Program-made: the position numbers and the translations under genes
Notes under the pieces: model-generated
The model's input: only the letters and a program-made list of their open reading frames with translations
What the model was told of the DNA's origin: nothing
Databases searched by the model: none
In this document: one piece after another, positions 48,464 through 53,473 of the stretch
Numbering within the stretch: position 1 is the first letter of the stretch
Layout of the letters: each line of letters opens with the position of its first letter
NCBI GenBank assembly: GCA_964548655.1
Contig: CAZJQT010000004.1
Location: 1-53,473, forward strand
DNA length: 53,473 bases
Source: CAZJQT01 sp964548655
Lineage (GTDB): Bacteria; Patescibacteriota; Saccharimonadia; Saccharimonadales; CAZJQT01
Direction: 5' to 3'

Positions 48464-49471
48464 GTGGGTAAGCAACATATAATTGAGCTCAACGGAAAGC
48501 GTTATGACGCTGTTAGCGGTAATGTAATCACAGACAATAACCAAGCTTCAGGTCCCAGTCATAAATCACCCCGCCGCAAAGCGGGGCGGAGTATTGATGG
48601 TTTTATGTCACCAAGTGGTCCTCAACCCAAAACCGCTGTTAGATCAATAGTCCACCACTCGGTTGAAAAATCTAAAACCTTGATGCGCAAAAGTGTCGCC
48701 AAGCCGACAGCGGCTACAATGAACGTCACCAAGAAAATTATTGAAATTGGTCAACAATCAGTATCACCGCAGCGTAGTCAACGTGCCAAAAACACCAAGC
48801 AAAGCCAATTGGTTAAGCACTTCGGAGAAATGTCGGGTGTTCAAACCATAAAGCCTAAATTAGCAGCCGTCAGCAGTAAAGCCGTGGCTTCTATGCCAGC
48901 AGCTTTAGTCAGTTTGCCTAGGAATTTTTCGATGGCGTTGTCTAAGGCCGAGACACACAAACAACCAAAGATAGCTAAGAAGCGCTGGCACCATAAGTTG
49001 GCAAAACGCCTAAAGGTAAGCTCCAAAGTTATCAATACAACTGCTCTGATCTTGGCTGTTATCACCATCGGCGGCTATTTTACTTATATGAACCTACCAA
49101 ACCTGAATATGCGGCTGGCAGCCGCGCGGGCTAATGTTCACGCCTCTTTGCCATCTTATAAACCAAGTGGTTTCCATCTGGCTAGCAATATCAGTATCAA
49201 GCCAGGGCAGGTAACCATAAATTATGATTCCAACAGCGACAAGAGAAACTTTGCGATTACACAAACGGCTTCCGGCTGGAATAGCGAAAGCCTAAAAGAC
49301 AACTACCTAGCTGATAAAACCAATCTACAGTCCATACAAGACCAAGGCAAAACAGTCTACATATACAATGACAATAGTGCGACCTGGGTGGATGGTGGTG
49401 TTTGGTACCGCATAGAAGGCAATTCACAGTTGGGTAGCGACCAGTTGCAAAAAATCGCCCACAGTCTGTAG
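48464..49471 (+). CDS. Membrane protein with basic N-terminal region and extracytoplasmic domain
   Basis: The 335-residue protein has a ~190-residue strongly basic, Ser/Lys-rich cytoplasmic half, one membrane helix (about 193-213) and a ~120-residue outer domain (SGFHLASNISIKPGQVTINYDS...) resembling the DUF4367 type found in sigma-factor regulators. The basic part may bind nucleic acid or acidic surfaces. GTG start with GAGGA seven bases upstream and TATAAT before that. A CCCCGC-centred palindrome lies inside the coding sequence at 48571-48591. Function unknown. Confidence 0.72.
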   Translation: MGKQHIIELNGKRYDAVSGNVITDNNQASGPSHKSPRRKAGRSIDGFMSPSGPQPKTAVRSIVHHSVEKSKTLMRKSVAKPTAATMNVTKKIIEIGQQSVSPQRSQRAKNTKQSQLVKHFGEMSGVQTIKPKLAAVSSKAVASMPAALVSLPRNFSMALSKAETHKQPKIAKKRWHHKLAKRLKVSSKVINTTALILAVITIGGYFTYMNLPNLNMRLAAARANVHASLPSYKPSGFHLASNISIKPGQVTINYDSNSDKRNFAITQTASGWNSESLKDNYLADKTNLQSIQDQGKTVYIYNDNSATWVDGGVWYRIEGNSQLGSDQLQKIAHSL

Positions 49472-49509
49472 TTGACAGCTTTGACTCTTTAGTTTAATAT
49501 ACTCAACTT

Positions 49510-49695
49510 GTGTTTGAAATAAATTATCTAAATGAACCTTTGGTTGCACAGTCTGCCGACCAGTCAGTTACCGAGCAGCCAGTTTATGAGCACCATAGCC
49601 ACAACCCAAATGGGGTTGAAACTTTTGCATTGCTTAGTATTAGTAGCGCAGTTGCTTTTGCCTGTGCCGCACTAGCAAAACACGTGAAGCGTTAA
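49510..49695 (+). CDS. Small hypothetical protein with C-terminal membrane helix
   Basis: The 61-residue protein has a polar N-terminus and a hydrophobic segment near the end (ALLSISSAVAFACAALA) followed by KHVKR, suggesting a tail anchor. It begins at a GTG with TATACT ending exactly six bases upstream. No family recognised. Confidence 0.5.
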   Translation: MFEINYLNEPLVAQSADQSVTEQPVYEHHSHNPNGVETFALLSISSAVAFACAALAKHVKR

Positions 49696-49727
49696 GACTA
49701 CCGTTATTTTCCGGTACAATAAGACTA

Positions 49728-51206
49728 ATGAAAGTCCGTACTCGCTTTGCCCCTAGCCCCACGGGGTTTCTGCATATAGGTGGCGTCCGCACAGCTCTGT
49801 TTAACTATCTATTTGCCAAAAAGAATGATGGCACATTCATATTAAGGCTCGAAGATACCGACCGCGAGCGCTTTGTGCCAGAGGGAGTTGGGCAGATAGT
49901 TGAGGCGTTGGACTGGCTCGATCTTAAGCCGGACGAAGGCTTTTGGATCAGCCAAAGTGAGCATAAGGGCAATGAATACGTACAATCTGAGCGCCTGAAA
50001 ACAGGTTTGTACCAAAAATACGTCGACCAACTGCTTGAAAAAAAGCTAGCTTACTATTCATTTGTTACCCCAGAAAAATACAACGAGTATAAGAACGAGC
50101 CGCGTCAAACACCATTTATCTATAGCCGTCACCTTGAAGCTGAATATCACGATGGTACTCTCAAGCCCAACCCAAACCAAAAGTATCCGATACGCTTGGA
50201 CATAGCTGCCGTCAAACAACAACTTCCTGAGCTCCATAGTAATGGCCTAGCGTGGCACGATGAAAATAGAGGCGAGTTTGTGGAGGATCTGTCTTTGATG
50301 GAAGATTTTATCCTCATCAAGAGTGATGGCTACCCGACTTACAATTTTGCAAACGTTATAGATGACCATGAGATGGATATCTCCCATGCCATACGTGGCG
50401 ATGAGTTTATTGCCTCAACCGGTAAGCACGCTTTGCTTTATGAAATATTTGGTTGGGACAAGCCAAAGTTTGTCCATCTGCCAGTCATTAATGGCACCGA
50501 CGGCAAAAAACTGTCAAAACGCAGTGGTGATACGAATACCCTCGACTACCGTGACAAAGGTTATCTACCAGAAGCTCTTCTAAATTTCCTGACGCTTTTG
50601 GGATGGAACGACGGCACTGAACAAGAAATCTTTAGCTTAGACGAATTGATCAAAAAATTCAGCCTAGAGAGAGTCAATAACAGTTCAGCCGTCTTTGACG
50701 GCAAAAGGTTGGATTGGATGAACGGACACTACATTCGTGAGACTCCATTGCCTAAACTTTATAAGAGGGTGGAATCCTTTTGGCCACAGGAAGCGGCCAA
50801 GTATGATGACGCTTACAAACAAGCCGTACTTGGGCTAGTTCAGGAGAGGCTGAAGTACCTAGCCGAGCTGCCTGAGCTGACTTTGTTTTTCTTCAAAGAT
50901 TTACCAGTAGATCACCACTTGATAGATGGCCACAAGCAGCTTGGCTCAATGCCAAAGGACCAACTCAAGACATTGCTAGAGAAGAGTCAGTCGGCAATAG
51001 AGCAAAGTGATTTTAGCGTCGAAGATCTCACCAAGCGGTTAAATCAACTGTTAACAGAAACTGAGCAAAAACCAGTGGTACTATTCAGTCTTATCAGGAT
51101 CGCCACCACTCAAGCGCCGTCAAGCCCGGGTTTGGCGGAGACTCTGGCCGTTTTGGGCAAAGACATCAGTCTTAAAAGAATCAGTCAACAGATAGCTCAC
51201 CTATAG
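49728..51206 (+). CDS. gltX: Glutamyl-tRNA synthetase
   Basis: This 492-residue class I synthetase has FAPSPTGFLHIGGVRTA (HIGH-type motif), the LRLEDTDRER segment, KLSKRSGD (KMSKS) and the C-terminal anticodon-binding helical domain. It charges tRNA-Glu, and in organisms with GatCAB may also mischarge tRNA-Gln. A zinc-binding Cys set is not evident. TTAAGA, 17 bases, TACAAT and seven bases precede the ATG. The end of the gene forms a GATAGCTC/GAGCTATC hairpin across the stop codon. Confidence 0.97.
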   Translation: MKVRTRFAPSPTGFLHIGGVRTALFNYLFAKKNDGTFILRLEDTDRERFVPEGVGQIVEALDWLDLKPDEGFWISQSEHKGNEYVQSERLKTGLYQKYVDQLLEKKLAYYSFVTPEKYNEYKNEPRQTPFIYSRHLEAEYHDGTLKPNPNQKYPIRLDIAAVKQQLPELHSNGLAWHDENRGEFVEDLSLMEDFILIKSDGYPTYNFANVIDDHEMDISHAIRGDEFIASTGKHALLYEIFGWDKPKFVHLPVINGTDGKKLSKRSGDTNTLDYRDKGYLPEALLNFLTLLGWNDGTEQEIFSLDELIKKFSLERVNNSSAVFDGKRLDWMNGHYIRETPLPKLYKRVESFWPQEAAKYDDAYKQAVLGLVQERLKYLAELPELTLFFFKDLPVDHHLIDGHKQLGSMPKDQLKTLLEKSQSAIEQSDFSVEDLTKRLNQLLTETEQKPVVLFSLIRIATTQAPSSPGLAETLAVLGKDISLKRISQQIAHL

Positions 51207-51225
51207 ACACGAGCTATCTATATGC

Positions 51226-51397
51226 ACACGAATCTCGCATTTGAGCCTAAAAACGGCGCACTGGCGAGGAGCGCCCGAAGGCGTACATCTGGTACGGTGA
51301 GGACGCACCACAGCCAAGTAAACCGTTTATAGGCCAAAAACTCTAGACAAAGTCGGGCTTTGCCCTAGTTTGTCTAGATGTGGTGCGAGATTCGTGT
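51226..51397 (+). repeat. Structured repeat element, copy B (upstream of the DUF3048 gene)
   Basis: The segment is bounded by a perfect 14-base inverted repeat, ACACGAATCTCGCA (51226-51239) and TGCGAGATTCGTGT (51384-51397). Inside are a GCCTAaAAACGG/CCGTTTaTAGGC stem (11 of 12 paired) and a long hairpin TCTAGACAAA/TTTGTCTAGA enclosing CGGGCTTTGCCC. It shares its core motifs and spacing with copy A at 39324-39470. The right end of the inverted repeat runs into the -10 box (TAGAAT, 51397-51402) of the next gene. It may be a short palindromic mobile element or a structured RNA. Confidence 0.65.
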
Positions 51398-51409
51398 AGA
51401 ATAGAGCTT

Positions 51410-52663
51410 ATGGTTGATGATATCCGTGCGGGAGGCGCACGGCGGGTGAGCTCACCACAAACAAACAAGATACACTCCGTCTCACATCAGATCCATGAGG
51501 CGCGTTTTGTGCCCCCCGAAAACATCGCCGCCCAAGAGGATTTAACTGCTTCGCCTATGCCAGATAAGTCAAACTTAAAGCCTAGTCCTAAAAAGCCAAA
51601 ACCGTGGCATCGGTTTATTAATTGGTTTAAGCATTTAAACCGTTGGCAAAAACTATTAGCCTTGGCAGTCTTGGTAATTGTTGTAGCTGCGGCTTACGAC
51701 AGCTACGTTCATTTCTACAAAAAACCAACTCATGAAGCTAAAGAAGCCAAGACGGTTTACGTCAAACCCAAACCAACCACCGAACCCTCCAGATTAACTG
51801 GTGTGCAAGTATCGCCTGAACTCAATAAGCTACCAGTCACCGCCATCATGATAGAGAACAGCCCGGATGCCCGTCCACAGTCAGGTCTCAAAGACGCCGG
51901 CATCGTGTTCGAAGCTGTTGCCGAAGGTGGCATCACTCGCTTCTTGACTTTATTCCAAGCCGAGCAACCGACTTATGTTGGCCCAGTCCGCAGCGCCCGA
52001 CCGTATTACTTGCAATGGCTACTGCCATTTGACGCCGCTATCGCCCATGTCGGTGGTAGTCCAGATGCTTTGCAAACCATCAAATCGCTTCACATTAGGG
52101 ATTTGGATGAATTTGCCAACGCCGGGGCTTATCAGCGTATTTCTAACCGGTATGCGCCGCATAACGTCTACACTGGGCTGGACAAACTGCACTCGCTAGA
52201 AGCAAGCAAAGGTATAACTGGTAGTAATTTCACCAGTTTCTCTAGAAAAGCCGATAAAGCCTTGGCGACGCCCACAGCTTCTACGATTGATCTGAATATT
52301 TCCGGGGCTTTTTATAATGCCCACTTCGACTACGACAAGACCACCAACAGCTATATGCGTAGTGAAGGTGGCCAGCCGCACGTGGACGAAAAATCTGGCC
52401 GGATAACCCCTAAAGTTGTAGTCGTGCTAGTGATGGCTCAAGGTCTTGCTACCGACGGCCAGCACACTACCTATAACACCATTGGTAGCGGTCAGGCTTA
52501 CTTCTTCCAGGATGGTGGGGTTGAGATTGGTACTTGGCAAAAATCTGGCGACGCCAACCAATTTGTTTTAACAAACAGCACTGGCAAGACCGAGAGCTTA
52601 AACGCTGGCCAAACCTGGTTCACGATAGTCGGTGATAGCTCAAGAATAAGCTATAAGCCTTAG
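51410..52663 (+). CDS. DUF3048 (YerB-like) membrane-anchored protein
   Basis: The 417-residue protein has a polar N-terminus of about 80 residues, one membrane helix (WQKLLALAVLVIVVAAAYDSY) and a DUF3048 domain. Family signatures are PVTAIMIENSPDARPQSGL, AGIVFEAVAEGGITRFLTLF and GPVRSARPYYLQWL. The family is exported and of unknown biochemical role; B. subtilis YerB is a lipoprotein. I chose the ATG at 51410, seven bases after TAGAAT; an upstream GTG at 51380 would lie in the repeat element. Confidence 0.88.
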   Translation: MVDDIRAGGARRVSSPQTNKIHSVSHQIHEARFVPPENIAAQEDLTASPMPDKSNLKPSPKKPKPWHRFINWFKHLNRWQKLLALAVLVIVVAAAYDSYVHFYKKPTHEAKEAKTVYVKPKPTTEPSRLTGVQVSPELNKLPVTAIMIENSPDARPQSGLKDAGIVFEAVAEGGITRFLTLFQAEQPTYVGPVRSARPYYLQWLLPFDAAIAHVGGSPDALQTIKSLHIRDLDEFANAGAYQRISNRYAPHNVYTGLDKLHSLEASKGITGSNFTSFSRKADKALATPTASTIDLNISGAFYNAHFDYDKTTNSYMRSEGGQPHVDEKSGRITPKVVVVLVMAQGLATDGQHTTYNTIGSGQAYFFQDGGVEIGTWQKSGDANQFVLTNSTGKTESLNAGQTWFTIVGDSSRISYKP

Positions 52664-52671
52664 GTAAGTGC

Positions 52672-53473
52672 ATGGAGCAACTACCTAAACTTATCAAGCA
52701 GCTACGTCTTAGGACTTGGCTGGTAGCACTGCTGATGCAGCTGGTGGTTGGTTGGTTAGGTGCTTTGCTCTATTTCACTCATTTGATCCCCAATTGGGCA
52801 GTGGTCCTAGTCTATGCGTTGCTAAGCATCGCTGCGGCCTTTATAACAGCTCTGGTTAGTAGTTCTAGCGCTAAAGTACCGCTTGAAGCCTTCGGTCAAG
52901 CGATTGCCCATATAACACCCGGCGACGAAAAGGTCGGAGCCCCAAAATTTGATAGCCTCAGCATTGGCCGGGAATACATCACCAGTCTGGTTTATCAGCT
53001 CTACCAGATTGCCAGCTTGCAAAATAATAAAGATTTAGCCGAGCACCGCAAGCAAGCTACGCAGGCAACCAACATCGTGTCGCATTTCCCGTTGCCACTG
53101 TTTGTTTTCAATAAACAGCAACTGGTCACTTACTGCAGTGACAGCGCTCTAGGCTACACAGCCATGGAAAGTTCCCAGCTATTTGGCAAAAAATTGTTTG
53201 AAGCCTTGGAGCTAGAATTCCCGACTGACTTCACCCTGGAGAGCTGGATTAATGATAGCCAACTTCATAAAGCCACCGATACAGCCTATTGGCACCGCGT
53301 TAGACTGCAGCTCAAAGACGACGCCAGTACCTTAAAGCAATTTGATATGGCCGGTTATTACAACCGCGACAACCCAAGTGGCACTGAGTTCATCATTACC
53401 TTGTTTGACCGCACCTCAGATTACGCCCAAGACGATAAGTACCTGAGTTTCATTGCGCTGGCGGTTCATGAAC
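52672..53473 (+). CDS. Sensor histidine kinase, truncated by window end
   Basis: From the ATG at 52672, at least 267 residues are open to the right edge. Two membrane helices (about 16-36 and 41-62) are followed by a PAS-like sensor domain (FPLPLFVFNKQQLVTYCSD, about 137-250) and then the start of a HisKA domain, LSFIALAVHE, holding the phospho-accepting His. The ATPase domain lies outside the window. It begins nine bases after the DUF3048 stop and is probably cotranscribed. Its partner response regulator is not in view. Confidence 0.85.
   Translation, partial: MEQLPKLIKQLRLRTWLVALLMQLVVGWLGALLYFTHLIPNWAVVLVYALLSIAAAFITALVSSSSAKVPLEAFGQAIAHITPGDEKVGAPKFDSLSIGREYITSLVYQLYQIASLQNNKDLAEHRKQATQATNIVSHFPLPLFVFNKQQLVTYCSDSALGYTAMESSQLFGKKLFEALELEFPTDFTLESWINDSQLHKATDTAYWHRVRLQLKDDASTLKQFDMAGYYNRDNPSGTEFIITLFDRTSDYAQDDKYLSFIALAVHE

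Noticed and set aside
51226..51397. Element B as 6S RNA or RNase P RNA
   Set aside because: Terminal pairing superficially resembles 6S, but there is no central open bubble pattern. RNase P core motifs (GAGGAAAGTCC, ACAGAA) are absent.
1..53473. UGA recoded as glycine (Gracilibacteria/SR1 code)
   Set aside because: Many genes end in UGA at family-appropriate positions, and no internal UGA is needed in conserved domains.
1..53473. CRISPR arrays, insertion sequences or prophage
   Set aside because: No regularly spaced repeats, transposases, integrases or phage structural genes were seen.

Overview
This window looks like chromosome of a Patescibacteria/CPR bacterium, most likely a Saccharibacteria (TM7)-type organism. 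The assignment is an inference from gene content: an F-type ATP synthase, type IV pilin, sortases, many small secreted or membrane-anchored proteins, scavenging enzymes (secreted nuclease, peptidases, BtuR-type adenosyltransferase), almost no biosynthesis, and many short genes without recognisable families. UGA is used as an ordinary stop codon, so the code is standard and not that of Gracilibacteria/SR1.

Layout. 1-6.1 kb: unknown proteins, a GH25/DUF1906-like surface protein, a NUDIX hydrolase, polysaccharide deacetylase with a GT2 glycosyltransferase, a Crp/Fnr regulator and a methyltransferase. 6.2-13 kb: a processive GT2 fused to a GH26-like domain, a UvrD-type helicase-nuclease, a MIP channel. 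13.0-20.8 kb (minus): one ATP synthase operon in the usual order (AtpZ/I-like, B, E, F, H, A, G, D, C), but with four unrecognised small genes between A/G, G/D and D/C, all translationally coupled to their neighbours. 20.8-26.6 kb: His-rich membrane protein, glutaredoxin, an exact TGTGA-N6-TCACA site, cobalamin adenosyltransferase, secreted nuclease, GT2, anchored glycoside hydrolase, SmpB. 26.7-31.1 kb: tRNA-Asn and an accessory-looking run of short genes. 31.1-37.8 kb: cell-surface block (G1 glutamic peptidase, TSP3-repeat protein, sortase plus probable substrate, flavoprotein, MacB-type ABC exporter). 37.8-40.8 kb: tRNA-Ser, pilin, PyrH, exonuclease III coupled to an MTH1-like NUDIX. 40.8-44.6 kb: an attenuator with a 31-residue leader peptide ahead of a four-gene operon containing a racemase and proline iminopeptidase. 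44.6-53.5 kb: unknown protein, tRNA-Leu, second sortase, PEGA/beta-propeller protein, GltX, DUF3048 protein, and a truncated histidine kinase.

Two window-wide patterns stand out. First, a large share of first-in-operon genes have a -10 box ending exactly 6 (sometimes 7-10) bases before the start codon, often with a good -35 box 17 bases further upstream. Transcripts would therefore start at or next to the start codon (leaderless), while operon-internal genes and a few others carry Shine-Dalgarno sequences. Second, two ~150-base structured segments, one ahead of exonuclease III and one ahead of the DUF3048 gene, are homologous with matching spacing and represent an unnamed repeat or RNA element. 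No CRISPR array, insertion sequence or rRNA was seen.
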